Assembly: GCF_008642375.1 (NCBI RefSeq)
Contig: NZ_CP029194.1
Location: 6,627,001 to 6,691,000, forward strand
Length of the DNA stretch: 64,000 nucleotides
Direction: 5' to 3'
From: Streptomyces venezuelae
GTDB lineage: Bacteria; Actinomycetota; Actinomycetes; Streptomycetales; Streptomycetaceae
In this document: in pieces, positions 16,381 through 24,545 of the stretch
How positions within the stretch are numbered: position 1 is the first letter of the stretch
Layout: each line of letters starts with the position of its first letter
The notes under the pieces: model-generated
Told to the model about the DNA's origin: nothing
The model's database searches: none
Seen by the model: only the letters and a program-made list of their open reading frames with translations
Program-made: the position numbers and the translations under genes

Positions 16381-17190
16381 TCAGTGCGGCCAGCGCGGCG
16401 GGTTCACGCAGAAGTGGCCGCCCAGGTAGAGGTCGTCGGCGCTGCCCTCCTCGGGAAGGCCCTTGTCGGCGACGATCTTCTCCGCGTACGCCTCCGAGTC
16501 GTCCTGCGGATCGAAGCCGAGGGCCCGGGCCGTCGAGAGGTCCCACCACGCACGGGTGTTGGCGGAGGAGCCGTACACCACGGTGTGGCCCACGGACCCG
16601 GCGGTGAGCGAGGCGTGCAGGAGGCGGGCGCAGTCCGCGGGGCTGAGCCACATCGAGAGCATCCGCACCGAGGTGGGCTCGGGGAAGCAGGAGCCGATGC
16701 GCACGGAGACCGTCTCGATGCCGTGCAGGTCCCAGTAGAGCTGGGCCAGGTCCTCGCCGAAGCACTTGGAGAGGCCGTAGAAGGTGTCGGGGCGGTGCGG
16801 GGTGTCGACCGGGACGACCGGCTCGCCCTCGCGCGGGCGGCGGGTGAAGCCGACGGCGTGGTTGCTGGAGGCGAGGACGACCCGCCGGACGCCCTCCTCG
16901 CGGGCGGCCTCGTAGAGGTGGTACGTCCCGGCGATGTTGGCGGCCATGATCTTGTCGAAGTCGGCCTCCAGGGAGATCCCCGCCAGGTGCACGACCGCGT
17001 CGACGCCCCGGACCGCCTCGCGCAGCGCCGCGCGGTCCGCGAGGTCGGCGACGATCGCGTCCGGTGCTCCCTGCACGGGGGCGACGTCCAGGAGGCGGAG
17101 CTCGTAGCCGTACGGGGGCAGCAGCTCCCGCATCAGCGTGCCGACGCCGCCGGCGGCGCCGGTGAGGAGGACGGTGCGGGGTGCGGACAT
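16381..17190 (-). CDS. udh: Uronate dehydrogenase-like NAD-dependent epimerase/dehydratase family protein
   Basis: A 269-residue extended SDR starting at the ATG at 17190. Motifs: LTGAAGGVGTLM (NAD loop), DAVVHLAGIS, SSNHAVGFTRR and the catalytic YGLSKCFGEDLA (YxxxK with the following CFGE typical of uronate dehydrogenase), then RIGSCFPEP. Length and motifs fit Udh, which oxidises glucuronate or galacturonate to the aldarolactone with NAD. It is divergent from kdgD, whose product acts two steps later in the same oxidative pathway, which strengthens the call. A GTTC-N8-GGAC element lies 60 bases upstream of the start. Confidence 0.85.
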   Translation of the reverse strand: MSAPRTVLLTGAAGGVGTLMRELLPPYGYELRLLDVAPVQGAPDAIVADLADRAALREAVRGVDAVVHLAGISLEADFDKIMAANIAGTYHLYEAAREEGVRRVVLASSNHAVGFTRRPREGEPVVPVDTPHRPDTFYGLSKCFGEDLAQLYWDLHGIETVSVRIGSCFPEPTSVRMLSMWLSPADCARLLHASLTAGSVGHTVVYGSSANTRAWWDLSTARALGFDPQDDSEAYAEKIVADKGLPEEGSADDLYLGGHFCVNPPRWPH

Positions 17191-17249
17191 GGAGTGGTTC
17201 TCCTCCGTCGGGTGGCCGACTGGCTTTGACTGCCAGACAGCTGGGCGTC

Positions 17250-17265
17250 GTTCACAACCGTGGAC
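17250..17265. promoter_or_regulatory. GTTC-N8-GGAC element upstream of udh
   Basis: GTTC at 17250-17253, eight bases, GGAC at 17262-17265. It resembles the GTTC-N8-GAAC palindromes in front of the aldehyde dehydrogenase gene at 34.5 kb; the right half differs by one base. Confidence 0.35.
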
Positions 17266-17322
17266 ACGGTAGGGAGCGGTCCGACGGAGCGTCAAGACTC
17301 CGCGATACGGCGCGTTCCCTTC

Positions 17323-17409
17323 TTGACCGCCCCTTCCGGGCTGTTCTAGCGTGCAGCACGTCGGTGTTCAAGAATATGGATGACAGTCAGAACTGTGCAC
17401 GATCGTGCA
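17323..17409 (+). promoter_or_regulatory. kdgD promoter with operator-like palindromes
   Basis: TTGACC (17323-17328), 18 bases, TAGCGT (17347-17352) looks like a vegetative promoter. Downstream lie GTTC-N8-GGAT (17366-17381) and a perfect 14-base palindrome, TGCACGATCGTGCA (17396-17409). Both fall in the predicted leader, where a bound repressor would block transcription. Confidence 0.5.
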
Positions 17410-17448
17410 GAGGGGCGGCTGTACGCGACGGACTTCCTGGGAGCGCCC

Positions 17449-18381
17449 GTGACCACTGCCTCGCTCGCCGGCCGGCTCGACGGCCTGCTCTTCTTCCCCG
17501 TCACCGCCTTCGGTCCTGACGGTTCCCTCGACCTCGACGTCTTCCGCGCCCACGTCCGTGCGGGCGTCGACGCGGGCGCCGCGGCCGTCTTCGCCTGCTG
17601 CGGCACGGGCGAGTTCCACGCCCTCACCCCGGAGGAGTTCCGGGTCTGCGTCGCCGCCGCCGTCGAGGAGGCCGCGGGCCGCGTCCCCGTCGTCGCCGGA
17701 ACCGGCTACGGCACCGCGCTCGCGGTCCGGTACGCGCGGCTCGCCGAGGAGGCCGGCGCCGACGGACTCCTCGCCATGCCCCCGTACCTCGTCGTGGCCG
17801 ACCAGGCCGGACTGCTGCGCCACTACACCGAACTCGCCGCCGCCACCTCGCTCGACGTCATCGTCTACCAGCGGGACAACGCGATCCTCACCCCCGAGAC
17901 GGCCGTCGCCCTCGCCCGCACCGACGGCGTCATCGGCCTCAAGGACGGCCTCGGCGACCTCGACCTCATGCAGCGCATCGTCAGCGCCGTCCGCTCCGAG
18001 GGCCTCGACCTGCTCTACTTCAACGGCCTGCCGACCGCCGAACTCACCGGCGCCGCCTACCGGGGCATCGGCATCACCCTCTACTCCTCCGCCGTCTTCT
18101 GCTTCGCCCCCGATCTCGCGCTCGCCTTCCACCGGGCCCTCACCACCGGCGACGACGCGACGGTGGACCTGCTCGTCGACGGCTTCTACCGGCCGCTCGT
18201 CGAACTCCGCGCCCAGGGCCGGGGTTACGCCGTCTCGCTCGTCAAGGCGGCGGTACGGATGGAGGGGCTGGACGTCGGAGGCGTACGGCCGCCGCTGAGC
18301 GAGCCCGCCCCCGAACACCTCGCCGAACTCGCCCGGCTCGTCGAGCGCGGCCGGACCCTCCTGAAGGAGGCCGGCGCATGA
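17449..18381 (+). CDS. kdgD: 5-dehydro-4-deoxyglucarate dehydratase
   Basis: A 310-residue member of the DHDPS/aldolase superfamily that dehydrates and decarboxylates 5-dehydro-4-deoxyglucarate to 2-oxoglutarate semialdehyde. Family markers: LDGLLFFPVTAFGPDGSLDL, AVFACCGTGEFHALTPEE, the Tyr in VIVYQRDNA and the Schiff-base Lys in VIGLKDGLGD, then YFNGLPTAE. The GTG at 17449 was chosen because GGGAG lies five bases upstream and the family N-terminus begins just after. An in-frame ATG at 17380 would add 23 odd residues, has no ribosome-binding site and would place the operator palindrome in coding sequence. It is divergent from udh and overlaps the next gene by four bases. Confidence 0.92.
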   Translation: MTTASLAGRLDGLLFFPVTAFGPDGSLDLDVFRAHVRAGVDAGAAAVFACCGTGEFHALTPEEFRVCVAAAVEEAAGRVPVVAGTGYGTALAVRYARLAEEAGADGLLAMPPYLVVADQAGLLRHYTELAAATSLDVIVYQRDNAILTPETAVALARTDGVIGLKDGLGDLDLMQRIVSAVRSEGLDLLYFNGLPTAELTGAAYRGIGITLYSSAVFCFAPDLALAFHRALTTGDDATVDLLVDGFYRPLVELRAQGRGYAVSLVKAAVRMEGLDVGGVRPPLSEPAPEHLAELARLVERGRTLLKEAGA

Positions 18382-19556
18382 GAGCGGCGGCCTTCCTCTA
18401 CCCCTGGGACGTCGACGGCGACCCCGCCGCGCCCGGGCTCCTCGCGGAGCTGGGCGTCGCGCAGGTCACCCTCGCGGCCGCCTACCACTCCACCCGGGCG
18501 CTGAGCCCCCGCCACCCGGCCCACCGGATCGTCACCGCCGAGCACGCCGCCGTGCTCTACCCGCCGGACCCGGACCGCTGGGCGGGCCGCGCGCTCCGCC
18601 CGTACCCGGCGGGGGACTGGGCCCCCGGCGACTCCTACGGCCGGGCCGCCGAGGTGCTTGCCGGAACCGGACTCGACGTCCACAGCTGGGTCGTCCTCGC
18701 CCACAACTCCCGGCTCGGCGCCGAACACCCCGAGACCTCCGTCGTCAACGCCTACGGCGACCGCTACCCCTGGGCCCCCTGCATCGCCCGCCCCGACGTC
18801 CGCGCCCTGCTCGTCGGCCTGGCGGCCGAGGCCGCCGTGCGCCCCGGCACGGCCGGCACCGAGCTGGAGTCCTGCGGCTGGTACGGCCTCGCCCATCTGC
18901 ACGCCCACGACAAGACCTCCGGGGTCCCGCTGGGCGACCGCGAGCAGTACCTGATGTCCCTCTGCTTCTGCCCCTCCTGCCGCGAGGGGTACGGGAACGG
19001 CGGCGCCGACCCCGACGAACTGGCCGCCGCCGTCCGCCGGGCCCTCGCCCCCGTCTGGGCCGGCTCAGGCCCGGCGCTCGGCCTCGGCGCCCTGGAGCCC
19101 CCCGTCCTGGCCTGGCGCGCCGGGACCGCCCGCTCCTTCCAGGAGGCCGCCGTGGCCGCGGTACGGGCCGCCGCCCCGCCCGGCTTCCGCGTCCTGCTGC
19201 ACGCCGACCCGGACCCGTACCGCTGCGGCGCCGACGCCGGCACGGACCCGGCACACGTCCTCGCCCTCGCGGACGGCGTGGTCGCCCGCCCCCCGAAGGT
19301 CGCCGCCTTCGCGGCCCACGCCGGCCCCGGCACGGTCGTCGCCGCCAACCTGTCCGTCGTCACCGGCATGGGCGGCGCCCCCGACCACCTGGCCCGCGAC
19401 GCCGAACGGGCCCGCGACGAAGGCGCGACCGAACTGCGGCTCTACCACGCGGGACTGGCCTCGGACACGGACCTGGACGCGGTCCGCACGGCCCTGCGGA
19501 AGCTGGGCCAGGGGGTGCGGCGCTCCGCGCGCAGGCGGCGCACGGCCGGCGCGTGA
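18378..19556 (+). CDS. Unknown protein translationally coupled to kdgD
   Basis: A 392-residue protein whose ATG overlaps the kdgD stop (ATGA), so the two are almost certainly co-translated. No signal peptide or membrane segment. Visible pieces: FLYPWDVDGDPAAPGLLAEL near the start, VHSWVVLAHNSRLG, ELESCGWYGLAHLHAHDK, a CFCPSCREGYG cysteine cluster and RVLLHADPDPYRCG. The alternating strand/helix pattern with Trp/His/Glu-rich loops looks like a TIM barrel, possibly a glycoside-hydrolase-like fold. The C-terminus is basic. I do not recognise the family. Its position suggests a role in uronate or aldarate use, for example acting on an oligouronide or regulating flux. Confidence 0.75.
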   Translation: MRAAAFLYPWDVDGDPAAPGLLAELGVAQVTLAAAYHSTRALSPRHPAHRIVTAEHAAVLYPPDPDRWAGRALRPYPAGDWAPGDSYGRAAEVLAGTGLDVHSWVVLAHNSRLGAEHPETSVVNAYGDRYPWAPCIARPDVRALLVGLAAEAAVRPGTAGTELESCGWYGLAHLHAHDKTSGVPLGDREQYLMSLCFCPSCREGYGNGGADPDELAAAVRRALAPVWAGSGPALGLGALEPPVLAWRAGTARSFQEAAVAAVRAAAPPGFRVLLHADPDPYRCGADAGTDPAHVLALADGVVARPPKVAAFAAHAGPGTVVAANLSVVTGMGGAPDHLARDAERARDEGATELRLYHAGLASDTDLDAVRTALRKLGQGVRRSARRRRTAGA

Positions 19557-19712
19557 CCGATCCCCGCGACCAGTGCGGGAAGGGCCGGCAGGGCCGTCAG
19601 GGACGTGATCCGGTCGGGGTTCAGCCGCGAGACGCTGCCGCTCCCGGTGAGGCAGGTCGCCTGAGGAGGGTGCGTCCGTGTGTGTGAGATCCGCGCACCC
19701 TGGCCGAGCGGG

Positions 19713-20387
19713 TCAACCGGCCTGGTTCCAGCGGTTCTCGAGTGTCCGCAGGGCCGAGGTGCGGGTGGCCGCGACGTGGGCGCGGGCCAAGGACTCCGCG
19801 GCGGCCTCGTCGCGGTCGTGGACGGCCTCGTAGAGCTGCTCGTGGGCCCCGCACATGGGCTCGCCGTCCGACTGCGCCGAGGTGAGCCGGAAGAGCCGGC
19901 GCAGCCGGGAGTCGAGCGGGGCCATCAGGTCCACCAGCAGGGGGTTGCCGGAGAGCTCGACGACGGCCCGGTGGAAGTCGGCGTTGAACGCGACCGCCTC
20001 GCGGAGACGTCCGGACTCCGCCGCCCGTCTCGCCCGGGCGAGCAGCTCCTCCAGCTCGCGCAGCTCCTCGGGGCTCGCGTGCCGGGCGGCCAGGCGGGCG
20101 GCCAGGCCCTCCAGGTTCTCCCGTACGTCGAAGAGGTGCGCTGCGTCCTCCGGGCCGAAGTCCGTCACCACCGCACCCCGGCGCGGCTGCACGGAGAGGA
20201 ACCCCTCCGACTCCAGCCGCTGCATAGCCTCGCGCACCGGCACCCGGGAGACCCGCAGCTCGTCGGCGATCTCCCGCTCCACGAGCCGCGTCCCCGCCGG
20301 GTACTCCGCCTCGATGATCCGCTCGCGCAGCTCCACGTACACCTGCTCCCGCAGGGACGTGGGGGCGTCGGGGCGAGAGGCGGTCAT
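19713..20387 (-). CDS. GntR family regulator (FCD type)
   Basis: A 224-residue protein. The winged helix lies at residues ~12-75 (LREQVYVELRERIIEAEYPAG, IADELRVSRVPVREAMQRLESEG, VQPRRGAVV) and the helical FCD domain at ~80-215 with metal/effector His positions (FNADFHRAVVELSGN, CGAHEQLYEAVHDRD). It lies 90 bases downstream of the amidohydrolase gene on the same strand and is probably co-transcribed. Twin TGGTATACCA palindromes in front of the amidohydrolase are the likely operators. The gap 19557-19712 towards the kdgD operon holds nothing recognised. Confidence 0.9.
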   Translation of the reverse strand: MTASRPDAPTSLREQVYVELRERIIEAEYPAGTRLVEREIADELRVSRVPVREAMQRLESEGFLSVQPRRGAVVTDFGPEDAAHLFDVRENLEGLAARLAARHASPEELRELEELLARARRAAESGRLREAVAFNADFHRAVVELSGNPLLVDLMAPLDSRLRRLFRLTSAQSDGEPMCGAHEQLYEAVHDRDEAAAESLARAHVAATRTSALRTLENRWNQAG

Positions 20388-20477
20388 GGGGAGGGCTCCA
20401 GTCCGGCGGGGTCGGGGCTGCCGTCGCCCGATCTTCGCAGACGGGCGCGCGACCCGGCCGCGCGCAGTCCGCGCCGG

Positions 20478-21692
20478 TCAGACCAGGCGGCCGTCCCTCG
20501 CCACGACCCGGCCCGCACGGACCACCAGGTCGCGGCGGGGGCGGTCGACCACCACCTGGGGGAGGCACTCGCCGTCGACGAGCATGAAGTCGGCGGGGGA
20601 GCCCGTGCCCAGGTCGGCCTTCGGGAGACCGAGCAGCTCGGCGCCGCCGTCGGCCGCGAGGCGGAAGCAGGCCTCCAGGTCCTCGTCGAGCCGCGCGTCC
20701 GTGACCCAGCCGGCGAGCCAGGCGCGGTGCAGCATGTCCGCGTCGCCGAACGGGCTCCAGCTGTCCCGCACCCCGTCCGAGCCGAGCCCGACCCGTACCC
20801 CGCGCTCCGCCAGGCGGCGGAAGGGCAGGATCGTCGTCTCCGACAGGGCGACCGTGGTGAGGGAGATCCCGGCCTCCGCGAGCAGGTCCGCCGTGCCGTC
20901 CAGCTCCTGAGCGGCGAGGCCCGCGACCGCGAAGGCGTGCGCGACGCTCACCCGGCCGTGGAGGCCGAGGGCCCGGGTGCGGGCGGCGATGTCCCGCAGC
21001 GGGGCGAGGCCCTGCTCGCCCCGGTCGTGGAGGTGGATGTCGAGCCCGAGGCCGTGCTTCTCGGCGAGCGCGAAGACCGTGCCGAGCTGGTCGCCCTCAT
21101 GGCCGCCGGCCGTGTCGAAACCCGCCGGGTCGATGCCGCCGATGTGCGTGACGAGACCGCTCGCGGCGGCCTCCGCCAGGAGCTCGGCGACCCCCGGGGT
21201 GCGGACCACGCCGTGCTGCGGGAAGGCGACCAGCTCCACGTCGACGGTCCCGGCCAGCTTCCGGGCCGCCTCGGCGACCCCCTCGATCCCGGAGAGGCCG
21301 TAGGCCGGGGCCACGTCCGCGTGGGCGCGCATCGCCCGGGTGCCCTGGGCCGCCGCGTGCGACATCAGCCGCAGCGCCCGCTCGGCCACCGGGGTCGGGA
21401 GCGCGCGGGCGAGCTCCACGTCCCCGGCGACGTACTCGGCGATGCCGTGCGCCGGCCGCCTGCTGTGCCAGGGCTCGCCCCAGGACGTCTTGTCGGGGTG
21501 GATGTGGGCGTCGACCAGGGTCGGCAGGGCCAGCCGGCCGCCCCCGTCGACCCGCTCGACGACAGCGCCCGGCGGGACCTCGTCCACGAGCAGGCCGGCC
21601 ACGGCGATCAGCTCGCGGGCCGGGCCGCCGGAGGGCAGCCGTACGTCGTGGAACACGGTCGCGGTGCCGGTCGGCTGGGGCGGGGTGGTCAC
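20478..21692 (-). CDS. Amidohydrolase, cytosine deaminase-like
   Basis: A 404-residue metal-dependent hydrolase. It starts with MTTPPQPTGTATVFHDVRLP and the N-terminal strand domain. Metal ligands are visible as DAHIHPDKTSWG (HxH), LDIHLHDRGEQG (His), VSVAHAF (His) and GLGSDGVRDSW (Asp). The layout matches the cytosine deaminase/atrazine-hydrolase branch that deaminates or hydrolyses ring C-N bonds in the cytoplasm, but the substrate is open. Expression is probably repressed by the downstream GntR protein through two operators 36-60 bases before the start codon. Confidence 0.85.
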   Translation of the reverse strand: MTTPPQPTGTATVFHDVRLPSGGPARELIAVAGLLVDEVPPGAVVERVDGGGRLALPTLVDAHIHPDKTSWGEPWHSRRPAHGIAEYVAGDVELARALPTPVAERALRLMSHAAAQGTRAMRAHADVAPAYGLSGIEGVAEAARKLAGTVDVELVAFPQHGVVRTPGVAELLAEAAASGLVTHIGGIDPAGFDTAGGHEGDQLGTVFALAEKHGLGLDIHLHDRGEQGLAPLRDIAARTRALGLHGRVSVAHAFAVAGLAAQELDGTADLLAEAGISLTTVALSETTILPFRRLAERGVRVGLGSDGVRDSWSPFGDADMLHRAWLAGWVTDARLDEDLEACFRLAADGGAELLGLPKADLGTGSPADFMLVDGECLPQVVVDRPRRDLVVRAGRVVARDGRLV

Positions 21693-21727
21693 GGGGGTCT
21701 CCTCGCGGGCTGCTGTACCGGGGCATC

Positions 21728-21752
21728 TGGTATACCACTGCCTGGTATACCA
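21728..21752. promoter_or_regulatory. Two tandem GntR operators TGGTATACCA
   Basis: The 10-base perfect palindrome TGGTATACCA occurs at 21728-21737 and again at 21743-21752, 15 bases apart, just upstream of the amidohydrolase gene. The form fits FadR/FCD-type GntR sites. Confidence 0.8.
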
Positions 21753-21785
21753 CGAACCTCCCGGTGGGGGCGCCGGGCCCGCCCC

Positions 21786-24545
21786 TCACCAGGCCAGGTC
21801 CTCCAGCGCGTCCAGGTCCGGCACCACCGTCGCCGCGATCGGACCCTCGTCCGTGTCGTCCACCCGCAGCTCGGCCCAGATCGTCTTGCCGCGCCGGCCG
21901 TACCGCGTGCCCCAGCGCTCCGCGTACTGCGCCACCAGGTACAGCCCGCGTCCGCCCTCGTCGGTCGTCGTCGCGTGCCGCAGGTGTGGGGACGTGCTGC
22001 TGCCGTCCGAGACCTCGCAGATCAGCGTGCGGTCGTGGAGCAGCCGCACCCGGACCGGATCGGCGCCGTACCGCACCGCGTTCGTGATCAGCTCGCTGAG
22101 GACCAGCTCCGCCGTGAACGCGAGCCCGTCGAGCCCCCACTCCGACAGCTTCGCCGCCGCCGCGTTCCGTACGGGCGAGACCGCCGACGGGTCCCGCACC
22201 ACCTCCCATTCCGCGATCCGCTCCCGGTCGAGCAGCCGGGTCCGCGCCACGAGCAGCGCGATGTCGTCGCGCGGCGAGGGCGTGAGCAGCGTCGCCAGGA
22301 CGTCCGCACAGGTCTGCTCCGGGCTCCGGTCCGGGCGCGCGAGCGTGGACCGCAGCAGCCCTAGCCCCGTGTCCAGGTCCCGCCCCCGGTCCTCCAGGAG
22401 CCCGTCCGTGAAGAGCACCAGCTTGCTCCCCTCCGGCAGCCGCAGCTCCGTCGCCTCGAACGGCACGTCCCCCAGGCCGAGCCCCAGCGGCAGCCCCGGC
22501 GACAGCTCCGGGAACTCGACCCGCCCGTCCGAGCCGACGAGCGCCGGTCCCGGATGCCCCGCGCTCGCCATCGTGCACCGCCCGGAAGCCGGGTCGTAGA
22601 TCGCGTACAGGCAGGTCGCGCCCGTGATGCCCTCGTCCCGCCGCCGCCCCTCGGCATCCGGGCCCTCCCACTCGCGGTGGTCGATCCTGGCCGTCAGCTC
22701 GTCGAGGTGACCGAGAAGCTCGTCCGGGGGCACGTCGAGCGTCGAGAAGTTGTGCACGGCCGTCCGCAGCCGCCCCATCGTGGCCGCCGCGTGCAGCCCG
22801 TGCCCCACCACGTCGCCCACCACCAGGGCCACCCGCGCCCCCGGCAGCGGGATCACGTCGAACCAGTCGCCGCCCACCCCCGCCTTCGCCGGGAGGTAGC
22901 GGTAGGCCACGTCCACCGCGCTCTGCTCCGGCAGCACCCTCGGCAGCAGGCTCCGCTGGAGCGTCACCGCCATCGCGTGCTCCCGCGTGAACCGGCGCGC
23001 GTTGTCGATCGCCACCGCCGCCCGCGCCGCCAGCTCCTCCGCGAACGACAGGTCCTCCTCCCCGAACGGCTCCGGGGTGTCCGCCCGCCAGAAGTTCGCC
23101 ATCCCGAGGACGACCCCGCGGGCCAGCAGCGGCACCGTGAGCAGCGAGTGCATCCCGTACGCGAGGGCCTGCGCCGCGCCCTCCGGGTCCTGCGCCCGCC
23201 AGGCCTCCGCCGCCGCCAGTTCCGGCTGCGCCACCGCGTGCCCCGCGGCCAGCGCGACCGCCATCGGGGCGCCGGTCACCTCGAAGTGGATGGTCTCCCC
23301 GACCGGCTGGAGCGGCTGGTCAGGCCGCAGCCCGCTCAGCGCCGTCCGCCGCATCTCCGTCATCGTGGCCGCGTCCTCCGGGGGCTCCTCCCCGCGCAGC
23401 ACCGGTTCGAGGAGCTCCACCGTCGCGAAGTCCGCGAACCGCGGCACCGCCACCTCCGCCAGCTCCTCCGCGGTCCGTACGACCTCCAGTGTCGTCCCGA
23501 TCCGCACCCCCGCCTCGTACAGCAGCTGGAGCCGGCCGCGGGCCACCGCCGCCCGGCCGGTCACGACGGCCAGCTCGGTGGTGTCCCGCATCGTCATGAC
23601 GCTCCCGGACTCGGCGCCGGCGGTGAGCGTGGGGCGCACGCTCACCGCGAGCAGCCGGTCGCCCGCCCGGTGCACCTCGTCGGTGGCGGCCCGGCCCGAC
23701 GTGAGGAGTTCGACCGTACGGGGATCGAGGCCGAGCTCCGAGACGTGCCGCTTCTCCGCGTCCGCGGACAGCGCGAGCAGCCGCCGCGCCTCGTCGTTGG
23801 CGAGGAGCAGCCGGTGGTCGGGGCCCACGATCAGGACTCCTTCGCGCACGGCGTGCAGGACCGCCTCGTGGTGCTCCTTCATCCGGGTCATCTCGGCGGG
23901 CCCGAGGCCGTGCGTCTGCCGCCGCAGCCGCCGGCTCACCAGACCCGCCCCGCCCACGGCGAGCGCCAGCGCGCCGGCCGCCGCGCCGACGAGCAGCGGC
24001 AGCCGCCCCTGCAGCGCGTCCGTGATGCTCTCCACCTCGATGCCACTGCTGACCATCCCGACGATCTTGCCCTGCTCGTCCACCACCGGGACCACGGCCC
24101 GTACCGCGTCGTTCGGCGCGCCCCGGAAGAGCTCGGTGAAGGACTCGCCGTCGACCGTGGCGCGTGTGAGGTCCCCGGTGGCGACGCGGCCGATGAGCTC
24201 CGGCTCCGAGTCCGTGTACCGCACCCCGGCCGGGCTCAGGACGGCGATGAAGTCGACGCCCGTCGCCAGGCGGGTGGCCTCCGCCCGGGCCTGGAGCTCC
24301 GCCGTCGGATCAGGCGAGGTCAGCGCCTCGTCGACGCCCGGCGCCTTCGCGAAGGCCTCCGCGACCGAGAGCGACCGGATCCGGGCGTCCCGCTCGGTGT
24401 CCCGCTGCGCCTGGTGGAAGATGACGAAGACCGCCGCCGCGATGACCAGGAGGGCGATCAGCGCCTCCAGGGCGAAGACCTGGCCCGCGACGCTCCGCAG
24501 CCCCGTCCTGCCGTCCCGCGGCTTCCGGTCCTTCCGCGCGTTCAT
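21786..24545 (-). CDS. Membrane SpoIIE-type phosphatase with sensor, PAS, GAF and RsbW-like kinase domains
   Basis: A 919-residue signalling protein. It has a TM helix at ~22-44, an extracytoplasmic Cache-like sensor (~45-175, FIAVLSPAGVRYTDSEPELIGR), a second TM helix (~183-205) and a PAS domain (~225-330). A GAF domain (~345-530) contains LLTVPLLARGVVLGMANF. The PP2C/SpoIIE phosphatase (~550-765) carries GGDWFDVIPLPG, VGDVVGHGLHAAATMG, FTDGLLEDRG and SPRDDIALLVAR. The C-terminal HATPase_c_2 domain has ELVLSELITNAVRYGAD. Such hybrids act in partner-switching control of sigma factors by dephosphorylating anti-anti-sigma proteins. It overlaps the preceding gene by four bases. Confidence 0.9.
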   Translation of the reverse strand: MNARKDRKPRDGRTGLRSVAGQVFALEALIALLVIAAAVFVIFHQAQRDTERDARIRSLSVAEAFAKAPGVDEALTSPDPTAELQARAEATRLATGVDFIAVLSPAGVRYTDSEPELIGRVATGDLTRATVDGESFTELFRGAPNDAVRAVVPVVDEQGKIVGMVSSGIEVESITDALQGRLPLLVGAAAGALALAVGGAGLVSRRLRRQTHGLGPAEMTRMKEHHEAVLHAVREGVLIVGPDHRLLLANDEARRLLALSADAEKRHVSELGLDPRTVELLTSGRAATDEVHRAGDRLLAVSVRPTLTAGAESGSVMTMRDTTELAVVTGRAAVARGRLQLLYEAGVRIGTTLEVVRTAEELAEVAVPRFADFATVELLEPVLRGEEPPEDAATMTEMRRTALSGLRPDQPLQPVGETIHFEVTGAPMAVALAAGHAVAQPELAAAEAWRAQDPEGAAQALAYGMHSLLTVPLLARGVVLGMANFWRADTPEPFGEEDLSFAEELAARAAVAIDNARRFTREHAMAVTLQRSLLPRVLPEQSAVDVAYRYLPAKAGVGGDWFDVIPLPGARVALVVGDVVGHGLHAAATMGRLRTAVHNFSTLDVPPDELLGHLDELTARIDHREWEGPDAEGRRRDEGITGATCLYAIYDPASGRCTMASAGHPGPALVGSDGRVEFPELSPGLPLGLGLGDVPFEATELRLPEGSKLVLFTDGLLEDRGRDLDTGLGLLRSTLARPDRSPEQTCADVLATLLTPSPRDDIALLVARTRLLDRERIAEWEVVRDPSAVSPVRNAAAAKLSEWGLDGLAFTAELVLSELITNAVRYGADPVRVRLLHDRTLICEVSDGSSTSPHLRHATTTDEGGRGLYLVAQYAERWGTRYGRRGKTIWAELRVDDTDEGPIAATVVPDLDALEDLAW

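Noticed and set aside
17380..17448. Upstream ATG as start of kdgD
   Set aside because: No ribosome-binding site, an odd 23-residue leader, and it would place the 14-base operator palindrome in coding sequence; GTG at 17449 has GGGAG.
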